DNA of 19,436 bases. Origin: an uncultured Bacilli bacterium (GTDB lineage: Bacteria; Bacillota_I; Bacilli_A; RF39; UBA660). Positions 6,150 through 15,598 of this stretch are shown here, piece by piece (the stretch's first letter is position 1; each line of letters opens with the position of its first letter). The notes under the pieces were generated by a model. That model saw only the letters and a program-made list of their open reading frames with translations. It was not told the DNA's origin and made no database searches. A program made the translations under genes and the position numbers. Location of the stretch: contig CANQLN010000009.1 of NCBI GenBank assembly GCA_947624695.1, positions 1 to 19,436 on the forward strand. The letters are read 5' to 3'.

Positions 6150-7525
6150 TATTTTACCTCATATATTGTTCCTTCACGAGTATCTTTTAAGATAATTCCC
6201 TTTTGGAGCAATTCTTCTCTAATATTATCAGCAAGTTCATAGTCTTTATTCATCTTGGCATTATTTCTTTCCTCAATTTTCGCTTTAATATATTCTTCAT
6301 CCACATCTTTTTTTTCATTTTTGGTTAAATCTAAACTAAGAACTTCATCAAAGTTTTTAATTAAAGTATATTTAGTATAATCATTACAATCACTTTTTAA
6401 AACATCATAGATAATCGAAAGAGCATTAGCGGTATTTAAATCATCTTCCAAAGTTTTTTGGAATTTTTCTTTAAATTCTTGATATTTGTCTTTTTCTAAT
6501 TCTCCTTCTTTTTCTAAAGAAAGAACTTTATTCTTTAATTTTTTATAAGCACTTTCAGCGCCATCTAAATTCTCATAAGAAAATGTTAATTGTTTTCGGT
6601 AATGACTTTGCAAGCACATAAACCGATAACTTAAAGGATTATAACCTTTCTCTATTAAGGTGGAAACTGTTAAAGTATCTCCTTTACTTTTACTCATTTT
6701 GCCACTCGCATCATTTAAATGTTCCCAATATTTACACCAAGGATGCTCTAAGAAACTAACTGATTGAGCAATTTCATTAGTGTGATGTGGGAAGATATTA
6801 TCAACACCTCCACAGTGAATATCTAAATATTCTCCTAGGTATTTAATACTAATTCCCGAACATTCAATATGCCAGCCGGGATAACCTTCCCCAAAAGGAC
6901 TATCCCATTTTAATTCTTGCAAGTCAAATTTACTTTTAGTAAACCATAAAACAAAATCGGCTTTATTCTTTTTATTTTCATCTACTTCAACCGTATCTCT
7001 AACTCCTCCGATTAAATCATCCGTATCTTGATTAGTTAAAGCATAATATTTTTTTAGTTTAGAAGTATCAAAATAAACATTACCACCCGCTTTATAGGCA
7101 TAACCAGTATCTAATAATTTTGCAATTATTTTAATATATTCCGAAATATTTTCCGTAGCGGGACTAATAATTTCCGGTTTTTTAATGTTTAAAAGTTCAA
7201 AATCTTTAAAGAAAGCATCAGTATAAAAGGCCGCAATGTCTAAAACACTTTTATGCTCTTTTTTGGCACTTTTAACCATTTTGTCATCACCAGTATCAGC
7301 ATCACTAGATAAATGACCAACATCGGTAATATTCATACATCTTTTAACATTATAACCGACATATTTTAAAGTCTTCTCTAAAATATCTTCCATGATATAC
7401 GTTCTTAAATTCCCAATATGGGCATAATGATAAACTGTTGGTCCACATGTATACATGGTTACTATTTCTTTATTCCAAGGAATAAATTCTTCAATTTTAT
7501 GACTAAGAGTATTATATAAATACAT
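6149..7525 (-). CDS. cysS: Cysteinyl-tRNA synthetase
   Basis: 458 aa, standard for the family, a monomeric class I synthetase that charges tRNA-Cys in the cytosol. Visible signatures are the N-terminal YTCGPTVY with zinc ligand Cys27, HIGN (36-39) as the HIGH box, GWHIECS with Cys222, HHTNE (247-251) completing the zinc site that recognises cysteine, and KMSKS (276-280). The helical anticodon-binding region follows, with an EELLQKG.ILKDT end typical of CysRS. AAGGAGGAG lies just before the ATG. It sits 10 bases after gltX with no terminator between, and shares one base with the zinc peptidase gene. Many Firmicutes also place gltX before cysS, but the usual intervening cysE and following mrnC are absent here. 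Confidence 0.98.
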   Translation of the reverse strand: MYLYNTLSHKIEEFIPWNKEIVTMYTCGPTVYHYAHIGNLRTYIMEDILEKTLKYVGYNVKRCMNITDVGHLSSDADTGDDKMVKSAKKEHKSVLDIAAFYTDAFFKDFELLNIKKPEIISPATENISEYIKIIAKLLDTGYAYKAGGNVYFDTSKLKKYYALTNQDTDDLIGGVRDTVEVDENKKNKADFVLWFTKSKFDLQELKWDSPFGEGYPGWHIECSGISIKYLGEYLDIHCGGVDNIFPHHTNEIAQSVSFLEHPWCKYWEHLNDASGKMSKSKGDTLTVSTLIEKGYNPLSYRFMCLQSHYRKQLTFSYENLDGAESAYKKLKNKVLSLEKEGELEKDKYQEFKEKFQKTLEDDLNTANALSIIYDVLKSDCNDYTKYTLIKNFDEVLSLDLTKNEKKDVDEEYIKAKIEERNNAKMNKDYELADNIREELLQKGIILKDTREGTIYEVK

Positions 7526-7535
7526 AAACTCCTCC

Positions 7536-8954
7536 TTAACTAAGTCTCTCTATAACTTTTTCCCTACCAATTAAATAAATTTCTTGGGGAAGTTCTGGTC
7601 CATGTTCAATACCACTTATTTTAATTCTAATCGGCATATATAAAAGTTTCCCTTTAACACCGGTTTTTTCCTTAACTTTATCAATAACTTCTCCAATGGC
7701 TTCCACATTCCAATCTGGTAAAGAGGCAAGTTCCTCTTTATAAGTTTTAATTACTAAAGGAATATTTTCATCACTTGCTAAAAATTCTTGGTTTTCTTTA
7801 CTAATAGTAAATTCATCATTAAAGAAAATATCTACAACATCATTAATTTCTTTACCATAAGATAAATGATCTTTATAAGTAAGAAGTAAAGTATTAACCC
7901 ATTCTTCACTTTTATCTTTGACATCATAAGTTAAAAATGGTCTTACAAATTCTAAATATTTTTCATCTGGTAAAGCATTAATATATTTATGATTAAACCA
8001 TTGTAGTTTCTTTATATCATATGTTGCAGGTGATTTGCTAATTCTTTTAATGTCAAAATCTTTAATTAATTCTTCCATCGTAAATACTTCTTTATTTTCA
8101 GAAGGACTCCAACCTAGTAAAACTAAATAATTAACAATAGCCTCAGGTAAATATCCTTCTTCATATAAATCCATAAAAGAAGCATCGCCATTTCTTTTGG
8201 AAAGTTTATTGCCATCGCTACCTAAAACCATAGGTACATGAATATAAGTTGGGGCTTCCCACCCAAATGCTTCGTATAATAAATTATATTTTGGCGTTTG
8301 AGATAAATACTCATTTCCTCTAATAACATGGGTAATATGCATTAAATGGTCATCAATAACATTAGCAAAGTTATAAGTTGGATAACCATCACTCTTCAGT
8401 AATATTTGATCTTCTAAAACACTATTTTCAACCCTAACATCGCCATAAACAACATCATGAACAACACTAACACCCTCTTTAGGCATTTTTTGTCTGATAA
8501 CGTATTTTTCACCTTTCGCTAATTTTTCCGCAATTTCTTCTTTAGATAAATGGGAACAACGACCATCATACATAAAAGGTTTATGCTTCTTATCAGCAAT
8601 TTCCCGCATTAAAGATAATGTTTCTTCGGTACAGAAACAATAATATGCTACTCCTTTTTCAACTAATTCTTCCGCATATTTTTTATATAAATCTAATCTT
8701 TCGCTTTGAATATATGGGCCATATTCACCTTTATTTTTAGGGCCTTCATCAATATTCATATTACATAATTTTAAAGTATTATAAATAAAGTCAATAGCTC
8801 CTTCTACTTTTCTATTTTGATCGGTATCTTCAATTCTTAAGATAAATTCTCCCCCATCATGTTTCGCTACTAAATATTCAAAAATAGCCGTTCTTAAATT
8901 GCCAATATGCATAAAGCCTGTTGGTGATGGAGCAAATCTTGTTCTTGATCCCAT
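7536..8954 (-). CDS. gltX: Glutamyl-tRNA synthetase
   Basis: 472 aa, class I synthetase. Visible features are PSPTGFMHIGN (9-19, HIGH box), the zinc knuckle CFC (106-108) with CSH (133-135), ANVIDDHLM.ITHVIRG (198-212) and KLSKR (250-254) as KMSKS box. The C-terminal helical anticodon domain carries ISG and GPEL motifs near the end. It charges tRNA-Glu with glutamate. If this lineage lacks a glutaminyl-tRNA synthetase, as most Firmicutes do, it would also mischarge tRNA-Gln for GatCAB; that is inference. GAGGAAGTGA lies seven to eight bases before the ATG. It is the first gene of a unit with cysS and the zinc peptidase. I see no T-box-like leader: only about 90 bases separate it from the upstream gene. 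Confidence 0.98.
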   Translation of the reverse strand: MGSRTRFAPSPTGFMHIGNLRTAIFEYLVAKHDGGEFILRIEDTDQNRKVEGAIDFIYNTLKLCNMNIDEGPKNKGEYGPYIQSERLDLYKKYAEELVEKGVAYYCFCTEETLSLMREIADKKHKPFMYDGRCSHLSKEEIAEKLAKGEKYVIRQKMPKEGVSVVHDVVYGDVRVENSVLEDQILLKSDGYPTYNFANVIDDHLMHITHVIRGNEYLSQTPKYNLLYEAFGWEAPTYIHVPMVLGSDGNKLSKRNGDASFMDLYEEGYLPEAIVNYLVLLGWSPSENKEVFTMEELIKDFDIKRISKSPATYDIKKLQWFNHKYINALPDEKYLEFVRPFLTYDVKDKSEEWVNTLLLTYKDHLSYGKEINDVVDIFFNDEFTISKENQEFLASDENIPLVIKTYKEELASLPDWNVEAIGEVIDKVKEKTGVKGKLLYMPIRIKISGIEHGPELPQEIYLIGREKVIERLS

Positions 8955-8975
8955 AATATCACTTCCTCATTAGTT

Positions 8976-8984
8976 ATTTTACCA
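8976..8984 (-). promoter_or_regulatory. Extended -10 promoter of gltX
   Basis: On the minus strand TGGTAAAAT (8984-8976) is an extended -10. The -35 position (9004-8999) reads ATGAAA, directly after the T-run of the upstream terminator. The start would be near 8969, leaving a short leader with the GAGGAAG site. Confidence 0.5.
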
Positions 8985-9005
8985 TATAATCTGAGGTTTT
9001 TCATT

Positions 9006-9033
9006 AAAAAAAACAGAAACAACTTTAGTTTCT
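9006..9033 (-). terminator. Terminator of the alpha-solenoid gene
   Basis: On the minus strand AGAAAC (9033-9028) pairs with GTTTCT (9020-9015) around a 7-base loop, then G and eight T. It lies about 10 bases past the stop at 9043. Confidence 0.75.
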
Positions 9034-9042
9034 ATTCGTAAT

Positions 9043-10548
9043 TTAATTTTGTTTACTCTTTTTAAATTTAGTTAAAACTTTATTTAAAATAGTTTTATTT
9101 TCTTTCTTAGTTTCTTTATCTTCTACTAAGGCAAAATTAGCATTAATGGTTGTTCCTAAAACTCGGTTAAGAATGTCCGCTACTAAAGAGGGATCACTAA
9201 CTATATCACTTCTTAATTCTTTCATTAAAGCATTAATAACTTTCTCTTTATGATCTTCCTTATTTAAGATTTCATATAAAGCGACAATATCATAATTATA
9301 ATCAGTAGCCTTACCAATAATTCTCGCCATTAAAATAGATACACCTATTTCATTTAAAATGTGATTATGACTAAGAAGTTTTAACGCTTCTAACTCACCT
9401 TTATCATAAAGAGTATTACCAATCGCGGCAATTTCTAAACTATAAGGGCCCTCTTCACCCAGAATAAAACCTATTATATGAATTTTTTCTTCTTCCGTTA
9501 CTTCATTAATTATTTGAGCAGCACTTAATCTATATTCAAGATGGGAAGGATATTTCAATAAAGCACTAGCATATTCAAAATTATAATCATGATGAGAATT
9601 ATTTAAAATATCTATAGTGTCTATTAAAGTATCGGTGCTTCTTTTACTATCTTCTTCTAAAACTTCATCAACAAAAAATGCGGTATTATCGTTTTTAATA
9701 TTTAAGAATGTTTGAGCTTTTGTCAAATCAGGAGTTATATTTTTTTCCAAACAATTTTTAAAATATTTCCAAATTGTTTCTGCTTGAAAACGTTCTGGGC
9801 ATTTAGATATCAAATCTACCCCTTTAAAAATATTTTCAATTTGTAAAATAGAACTATCTTCATTTACAAGCTTAAATAATTCACTAATAAAATGTAAATG
9901 GAAAAAAGTAGTTGCTTGCCTAAATTTAGAAGCTATTTCTTGTAAGCAATTATTCTTATCCACCCATTCTTGATAAGCAATATTAACTATAAAATCAATA
10001 ACGCAAGTAGCTAGACCGCTATCTTTGATATTACTTACAATTTTAGCTACTTCCAAATAATAATAAGGTTTTTCTTTAACTTTTTCGTTATAAAAATTAA
10101 CCATGGCTTCAATTTTATGAGCCCCATAAATTGTTTTGGAATTTAATGCTTCCTCAGCAAATTCATTTCTTAAAGGTAAATCTTTTAATTCATACAAAGA
10201 TAAAATATACTTAATTTTTTCTTTATCTTTGACTTTAGCTAGTAATTTAAGTTCCGTTATTATTTGTTCTTCATCTTGGCCTTTTTGAGTCAATAACACT
10301 TCATAAATTGAGGCTTCATAAGGAAAATTATAGACACAAGCATTAATAAAAGTTAAAGTAACTTCATCACTATAATTAACCTCTATAATATCTTCATCAA
10401 CTAAACTATAAACAATTTCTTTTAATACATCATCTTCGGAAATAGAGATTAATCTTGCAATTATTTCTTTATCTCTACTTAAAATGTATTCTTCTTCATC
10501 TTCACTAAGTCCAAAATCCCTTATTCTTTCTTTTAAAGCTTCTTGCAT
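9043..10548 (-). CDS. Unknown all-alpha, solenoid-like protein with basic tail
   Basis: 501 aa that I cannot assign to a named family. The sequence reads as successive amphipathic helices of about 15-20 residues with short acidic or Asn-rich turns, with no beta pattern, signal peptide, membrane segment or enzyme motif. That suggests a HEAT- or TPR-like scaffold. The region about 325-425, which includes YRLSAAQIINEVTEEEKIHI and GPYSLEIAAIGNTLYDKGEL, shows the clearest helix pairs. It is acidic overall. The last 25 residues (KETKKENK...KKSKQN) are strongly basic and could bind nucleic acid or ribosomes. AAAGGGAG lies 5 bases before the ATG. It lies 50 bases after tex, has its own promoter, and ends in a terminator before gltX. 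A cytosolic scaffold or adaptor is inference from fold alone. Confidence 0.7.
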   Translation of the reverse strand: MQEALKERIRDFGLSEDEEEYILSRDKEIIARLISISEDDVLKEIVYSLVDEDIIEVNYSDEVTLTFINACVYNFPYEASIYEVLLTQKGQDEEQIITELKLLAKVKDKEKIKYILSLYELKDLPLRNEFAEEALNSKTIYGAHKIEAMVNFYNEKVKEKPYYYLEVAKIVSNIKDSGLATCVIDFIVNIAYQEWVDKNNCLQEIASKFRQATTFFHLHFISELFKLVNEDSSILQIENIFKGVDLISKCPERFQAETIWKYFKNCLEKNITPDLTKAQTFLNIKNDNTAFFVDEVLEEDSKRSTDTLIDTIDILNNSHHDYNFEYASALLKYPSHLEYRLSAAQIINEVTEEEKIHIIGFILGEEGPYSLEIAAIGNTLYDKGELEALKLLSHNHILNEIGVSILMARIIGKATDYNYDIVALYEILNKEDHKEKVINALMKELRSDIVSDPSLVADILNRVLGTTINANFALVEDKETKKENKTILNKVLTKFKKSKQN

Positions 10549-10568
10549 AAAACTCCCTTTCTAATTTA

Positions 10569-10597
10569 AGTATAATACATAACTTTTCAATTAGCAA
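10569..10597 (-). promoter_or_regulatory. Promoter of the alpha-solenoid gene
   Basis: On the minus strand TTGCTA (10597-10592) is followed after 17 bases by TATACT (10574-10569). It falls in the 50-base gap after tex, where no terminator is visible, so the gene may also receive read-through from the upstream unit. Confidence 0.5.
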
Positions 10598-10598
10598 A

Positions 10599-12752
10599 TT
10601 AAACTTCTTTTAGCAAACTTAAGCCCACTTTACCTTTTTCTTTATTAACTTCCGTAACATACACTTCAATTATATCGCCAACATTTAAAATTTCACTCGG
10701 ATGTTTAATATAATCCTTACTCATTTTTGAAATATGGACTAAACCATCATTTTTAATACCAATATCGACAAAGGCCCCAAAATCAACAACATTACGAACT
10801 GTACCTTCTAATTTCATCCCCACTTTTAAATCTTCTAAATGCAAAACATCTTTCTTTAAAATAGGTCTTGGTAAATCATCTCTAGGATCCCTCATAGGAC
10901 TAATTAAAGAAGAGACAATATCATCCAAAGTATAAGGATCAATTTTTATTTCTTTAACTATTTCTTCTTTATTAATACTACTTAATTTTTCTTTTATTTT
11001 AGCACTGCCAATTTCTTTAATATCAATATTTAAATGATCTAATAATTTCAAAGTGACCGCATAACTTTCTGGGTGAATACTTGTCATATCTAGGGCATTA
11101 TCACCAGCTGGTATTCTTAAAAAGCCAATGGCTTGTTCATAAGTTTTAGGCGAAAGAATTTTCTTTTTCATTAACTCTTCTCTCGTTTTAAAAATGCCAA
11201 AAGTATCTCGATAATTAATAATTTTATCAATAGCGCTTTTCGTTAAACCGGAAATATATTTTAAAATAGAAGGAGAAGCTGTATTAAGATTAACTCCCAC
11301 TTGATTAACGACTTTTTCCACTACAAAATTTAAACTTTCCTTTAATTTTTTATTCGTAACATCATGTTGATATAAACCAACACCGATACTTTCTGGATCT
11401 ATTTTAACGAGTTCAGATAAAGGATCTTCAAGTCTTCTTGCTATCGAAATAGCACTTCGCATTTCTACACTTAAAGAAGGAAATTCTAAAATGGCTAAAG
11501 GAGAGGCTGAATAAACCGAAGCTCCCGCTTCACTAACAATTATATATTCAACATTTTTAGGGCATTCTTTAATTACACTTGCAATAAAACTTTCGGATTC
11601 CCGAGAAGCAGTCCCATTACCAATCGCAATAATATCAATATTATAATCATCAATAAGTTTTAAAATAACTTCTTTACTCTTTTCATATTCACACTTCGGT
11701 TCATGCGGGTAAATAACGGCGGTATGAAGCATCTTTCCTGTACGATCTACCACGGCTAATTTACAACCCGTTCGATAAGCTGGATCAAACCCTAAAACAC
11801 ATTTTTCTTTAATCGGCGGTTGCATTAATAAATGCTCTAAGTTATCACTAAAATTTAAAATAGCCACATCTTCCGCTTTATCTTTTAATTCACTTCTTAT
11901 CTCTCTTTCAATAGAGGGCGCAATAAGTCTTTTATAACTATCATTAATAGCTTCTTTTACTAAAGAAGTAAGTTCTAAATTATTTTCATTTTTAATTATT
12001 TTTTCTTCTAAAAATTTAATAATTTCCTCATCTGGTGCCAAAAGAGAAACATTTAAAATGCCTTCATTTTCGCCTCTATTCATGGCTAAAACTCTATACA
12101 TTTTAAGACTCCGTACATCTTCTTTAAAATCATAATACATTTCATAAGTTTTAGCTTCATCTATACTATTCTTTTTCTTTTTAGAAGTAAGAATTCCTTT
12201 TTTAAAAGTTAAAGACCTTATTTGTTTTCGGTAGTAAGCATTATCACTAATCCACTCGGCCATAATATATTTTGCCCCTTCTAAGGCTTCACTTACGTCT
12301 TTAACTTTATCATTAACATATTTTTGGGCTAAATCTTTAATGCTTCCGGTAATATTAAAACTCATAAGCATCTTGGCTAAAGGTTCTAAACCATTATTAA
12401 TGGCCATGGTGGCTTTCGTCTTTTTCTTTTCTTTAAAAGGCCGATAAATATCTTCAATTTCCACTAGTTTAGTCGCCCTTGCAATCTTTTCTTCTATTTC
12501 CGGGGTTAAAAGATCTTTTTCGGCGATTAATCTTTTCACTTCTTCTTTTCTTTTTTCTAAATTAACTTGATAAGCATATTCTGTTTCAATCGCTCTTATT
12601 TCAACTTCATTTAAATTACCGGTTACTTCTTTTCGGTAACGAGCAATAAAAGGAATGGTATTTCCTTCTTCTAATAATTTTAAAGTACTATTAATACTTT
12701 TCAAACTAATATTTAAATTTTTACTTAAATTATTTAATATTTCTTCATTCAT
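10599..12752 (-). CDS. tex: Tex-family RNA-binding transcription accessory protein
   Basis: 717 aa, typical for Tex. The N-terminal helical region begins with the hallmark stretch ending GNTIPFIARYRKEVTGNL (30-47). An RNase H-like YqgF domain (about 316-440) carries GFDPAYRTGCKLAVVD, followed by helix-hairpin-helix motifs (about 485-550, VGVNLNTASPSIL) and an S1 RNA-binding domain (644-714, GTVRNVVDFGAFVDIG). The domain order is complete. Tex binds RNA and the transcription machinery in the cytosol and affects expression of certain genes; its exact biochemical role is not settled. The ATG overlaps the end of the U32 gene by 8 bases, and only a weak GAAAG-like site precedes it, so translation probably depends on coupling. 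It is the last gene of an overlapping set with three rRNA-modification-type genes. Confidence 0.97.
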   Translation of the reverse strand: MNEEILNNLSKNLNISLKSINSTLKLLEEGNTIPFIARYRKEVTGNLNEVEIRAIETEYAYQVNLEKRKEEVKRLIAEKDLLTPEIEEKIARATKLVEIEDIYRPFKEKKKTKATMAINNGLEPLAKMLMSFNITGSIKDLAQKYVNDKVKDVSEALEGAKYIMAEWISDNAYYRKQIRSLTFKKGILTSKKKKNSIDEAKTYEMYYDFKEDVRSLKMYRVLAMNRGENEGILNVSLLAPDEEIIKFLEEKIIKNENNLELTSLVKEAINDSYKRLIAPSIEREIRSELKDKAEDVAILNFSDNLEHLLMQPPIKEKCVLGFDPAYRTGCKLAVVDRTGKMLHTAVIYPHEPKCEYEKSKEVILKLIDDYNIDIIAIGNGTASRESESFIASVIKECPKNVEYIIVSEAGASVYSASPLAILEFPSLSVEMRSAISIARRLEDPLSELVKIDPESIGVGLYQHDVTNKKLKESLNFVVEKVVNQVGVNLNTASPSILKYISGLTKSAIDKIINYRDTFGIFKTREELMKKKILSPKTYEQAIGFLRIPAGDNALDMTSIHPESYAVTLKLLDHLNIDIKEIGSAKIKEKLSSINKEEIVKEIKIDPYTLDDIVSSLISPMRDPRDDLPRPILKKDVLHLEDLKVGMKLEGTVRNVVDFGAFVDIGIKNDGLVHISKMSKDYIKHPSEILNVGDIIEVYVTEVNKEKGKVGLSLLKEV

Positions 12753-14952
12753 ATTCTTTCATAACTCTTTCTATAATCTCTTTACTTTCTTCATAATTTT
12801 CCTCTAGTAGTTCAATTCGAAAATTATTTACTCCTAAACTCTTTAAATATTTAATATCTTTAATTAAATCAATCTTATGGCAATCCAAAATTGAAGTACC
12901 ATGTGTTAAAGGATTATTTTCTAATAAATATTTTTCATTATTCCGGTCCTTTAAATAATATTTTCTATTGTTGGTGCAAACATGACAAAGAGAATCTTTA
13001 TTAACTAAATTTTTCAAAGGACAATATTTCATAATCATTAATTCTACATTACCATAGACATATACTTCTAAGTTAATATTGTTTTGATAATTTTTTAAAA
13101 TATCTTTCATATTTTCTAAATTATTTTCTACTGATAAAGTTAAAACATCTTGATATTTACTTAAATAATCCACTGTATAATGATTAGTAATATTAAGAAA
13201 ATAATCGCCTCTTTGATGGGTATATTTAATAAGACTCGCATAATCAGTTACTAAAAGATGGGGATATTTATATTCATGATGTATATTATCTCTAGGTACT
13301 CTAAAGATTAAATCATCAGTCATTAAACTTTCTTTACTTGCAATAATATTAGGAATATGTAAGTCCTTCGCGGCTTTTAATTGCTCTTTAGTTTTAACAA
13401 GAACACTTATCCCCGAATTTATTTTTGGCTTTGGAATTATTCTTTCATATTTTTTCTCTAAAAATATTCTCTTTTTATTTTCTCTTCCATTTTGTAATTT
13501 GGCTAAAGCTTCTCTTCTTAATTCATTAAGAGAACTAATAGGCATAAAAATATTTTCAGACGTTTCCATATTTATCTTCATAATTTTAAAAGGAGTATTT
13601 CCCGCTTTTTCTAAAGCTAATTTAATTCTTTCTTTACTTAAAGGAGCATTAAGAGCCTCACTCACCTTTTCTGGGCTTTTAACAGTTATTTCATTTTCGC
13701 CATCACTAGCCTTAAGAAGCATATAATCATTGACATAAGCCGTAAATTCTAAAGTAATAGGAATTTTTTTCACTATATTAGAGGGTTCCTCAATTAACGG
13801 ACTAGTAAGCATAACATCATCGTTATTTTTTAAACCAATTAAATTATCTAAATAAATAACTTGACCCTTATTTCCCTTATTAATTAAATTATCTTTTTCA
13901 TCATACATAAAATTAATAGTTAAACCCAAATCACTATTTTTAAATCTAATTCCTTCAAATTGTTTTAATTCATGGGTTAATTTAATTTTAATTTTCTCTG
14001 GCGTTACTTTTAGAGTCTCGCCCACTTTAACCCCTTGATGATTAGGTTTTAGGTAATTCATAATATTATCGTCCTTATGTAAAAAGCCTTTGGTATATTC
14101 CCGATTAAAAATACTTTTCAAAGTAAAAAGATCTTCTTCACTAACTTTTAATTCTTCTCCATTTTCATACTTATCCATAAGCATTCGATATAGTTTAGTA
14201 GTATAAGCAACATATAAAGGAGATTTCATTCTTCCTTCAATTTTAAAGCAAAGAATATTACTGTCCATTAATTTTTTAAAGTCTTCTAAAGAAGATAAAT
14301 CTTTGGAACTTAATAAATAATGACCCGGAGTTTTAACTAACTTTTCATCTTCATATAGTTCATAAGGAAGGCGGCACATTCCCGCACATTCACCCCGATT
14401 ACCACTTCTTCCTAAAATGCGGGAAGAAAATAAACATTGACCACTGTAAGAAATACATAAAGAACCATGTATAAAGACTTCTTTTTCTAAAGAAGTTTCG
14501 ATATTGTTAAGGTAATCTAAAGATAATTCTCTTCCAAAGACTACTCTTTTAACTCCTAAGTCTTCTAAGAATTTTAAAGATTCTTTCGAATGATTATGCA
14601 TTTGTGTTGAGGCATGAATTTCTAAATTAGGAAATGTTTGATGGACTAAATTAATGAAACCTACATCTTGCATAATAAGAGCGTCAACGCCCATTTCATG
14701 AAGTTCTCTTACATAATTTAGAGCCTCATCTATTTCATCATCATAAATTAAAGTATTTACGGTAATATAAATTTTTACTCCATATAAATGACATAATTTT
14801 GTAGCTTTGGAAATATCATCTAACGTAAAATTATCGGCAAAAGCCCTAGCTCCAAATTTTTTGCCTCCTAAATAAACCGCATCAGCTCCATTATTAATCG
14901 CAGCGATTAAAGAAAGATAATTACCAACGGGCACTAATAACTCATGCTTCAT
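12745..14952 (-). CDS. U32-family protein, RlhA-like (23S rRNA hydroxylation)
   Basis: 735 aa from ATG 14952. An in-frame ATG at 14979 would add nine residues but has no ribosome site and overlaps the previous gene by 38 bases. From 14952 the protein begins MKHELLVPVGN, as U32 proteins do, with GGATGG about 8 bases upstream. The family core is clear: INNGADAVYLGGKKFGARAF, a TIM-like barrel, and the cysteine set Cys166, Cys173, Cys189, Cys193, which in this family is associated with an iron-sulphur cluster. The long C-terminal half has a further Cys cluster (YCPLKN...CHVC) and fits the RlhA arrangement. RlhA hydroxylates C2501 of 23S rRNA in E. coli; older annotation calls it a collagenase-like peptidase. 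The rRNA-modification neighbours favour the RNA role. It ends with TGA and overlaps tex by 8 bases. Confidence 0.88.
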   Translation of the reverse strand: MKHELLVPVGNYLSLIAAINNGADAVYLGGKKFGARAFADNFTLDDISKATKLCHLYGVKIYITVNTLIYDDEIDEALNYVRELHEMGVDALIMQDVGFINLVHQTFPNLEIHASTQMHNHSKESLKFLEDLGVKRVVFGRELSLDYLNNIETSLEKEVFIHGSLCISYSGQCLFSSRILGRSGNRGECAGMCRLPYELYEDEKLVKTPGHYLLSSKDLSSLEDFKKLMDSNILCFKIEGRMKSPLYVAYTTKLYRMLMDKYENGEELKVSEEDLFTLKSIFNREYTKGFLHKDDNIMNYLKPNHQGVKVGETLKVTPEKIKIKLTHELKQFEGIRFKNSDLGLTINFMYDEKDNLINKGNKGQVIYLDNLIGLKNNDDVMLTSPLIEEPSNIVKKIPITLEFTAYVNDYMLLKASDGENEITVKSPEKVSEALNAPLSKERIKLALEKAGNTPFKIMKINMETSENIFMPISSLNELRREALAKLQNGRENKKRIFLEKKYERIIPKPKINSGISVLVKTKEQLKAAKDLHIPNIIASKESLMTDDLIFRVPRDNIHHEYKYPHLLVTDYASLIKYTHQRGDYFLNITNHYTVDYLSKYQDVLTLSVENNLENMKDILKNYQNNINLEVYVYGNVELMIMKYCPLKNLVNKDSLCHVCTNNRKYYLKDRNNEKYLLENNPLTHGTSILDCHKIDLIKDIKYLKSLGVNNFRIELLEENYEESKEIIERVMKEYE

Positions 14953-15598
14953 AATTAAATCCATCCCATATTTCGCCATGAGGTCTTAATTTAAAATCCA
15001 TTATTTCATCTTTAACTGGATGTTTAAATCTTAAATGATAAGCAAATAAACAAACCGGTATTTTTTCTTTTAAGCCATATAAATTATCACCATATAAAGG
15101 GTGTTTTCTTGAACTAAATTGTAGTCTTATTTGATGGTGTCTTCCGGTAATTAAATTAACTTTAACTAAACTTAAATCATTTTGATAGTCTAGTAATGTA
15201 TATTCTAATTTAGCATATTTGCCTTCTTTTTCATTCGTAATAAGACTTATTTCTTCCCTTTTTGTCATATAGTCTTCCATAATACCGGTATCATTAACTT
15301 TACCATGGCAGACTAAAAGATATTCTTTGACCATTTCGTGATTCTGAATCATTTGGGAAAGTCTTCGGGCGGCTTTACTAGTCCTTGCAAAAACCATAAT
15401 GCCTCCCACGGGGCGATCTAGTCTATGCACTAATCCCAGATAAACATTACCTGGTTTTTGATATTTTTCTTTAATATAACTTTTAACGATAGAAAGTAAA
15501 TCTAAATCTTTCGTATAATCACTTTGGCATAAAACATTAGCCTTTTTCTCGACCACAATGATATGGTTGTCTTCATATAAAACATTTAAATTATTCAT
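14942..15598 (-). CDS. RluA-family pseudouridine synthase
   Basis: A 218-aa catalytic domain without the S4 RNA-binding domain found in RluD. The family signature is HRLDRPVGGIMVFARTS (59-75) with catalytic Asp61; the usual HRLDxxTSG is altered to RPVGG. LITGRHHQIR matches the second conserved box, and LYGDNLYG with AYHLRFKHP matches the end of the fold. It isomerises uridine to pseudouridine in rRNA or tRNA; the target site cannot be told from sequence. The short form without S4 resembles the single-domain RluA/TruC-like subgroup. The start overlaps the methyltransferase gene by 8 bases, with GGACGG 7 bases upstream inside that gene. The end overlaps the U32 gene by 11 bases (ATGAAGCATGA) and uses TGA. 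Confidence 0.92.
   Translation of the reverse strand: MNNLNVLYEDNHIIVVEKKANVLCQSDYTKDLDLLSIVKSYIKEKYQKPGNVYLGLVHRLDRPVGGIMVFARTSKAARRLSQMIQNHEMVKEYLLVCHGKVNDTGIMEDYMTKREEISLITNEKEGKYAKLEYTLLDYQNDLSLVKVNLITGRHHQIRLQFSSRKHPLYGDNLYGLKEKIPVCLFAYHLRFKHPVKDEIMDFKLRPHGEIWDGFNYEA

Noticed and set aside
8955..9042. Possible T-box leader before gltX-cysS
   Set aside because: The gap is under 90 bases, is filled by the upstream terminator and a simple promoter, and has no T-box sequence.
13499..13726. Plus-strand open frame of 75 codons
   Set aside because: Antisense to the U32 gene; hydrophobic composition is the mirror of AT-rich codons and no start signals are present.
12745..14952. U32 protein as a secreted collagenase-type peptidase
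   Set aside because: No signal peptide is present, and the cysteine set and rRNA-modification neighbours fit the RlhA-type RNA hydroxylation role better.
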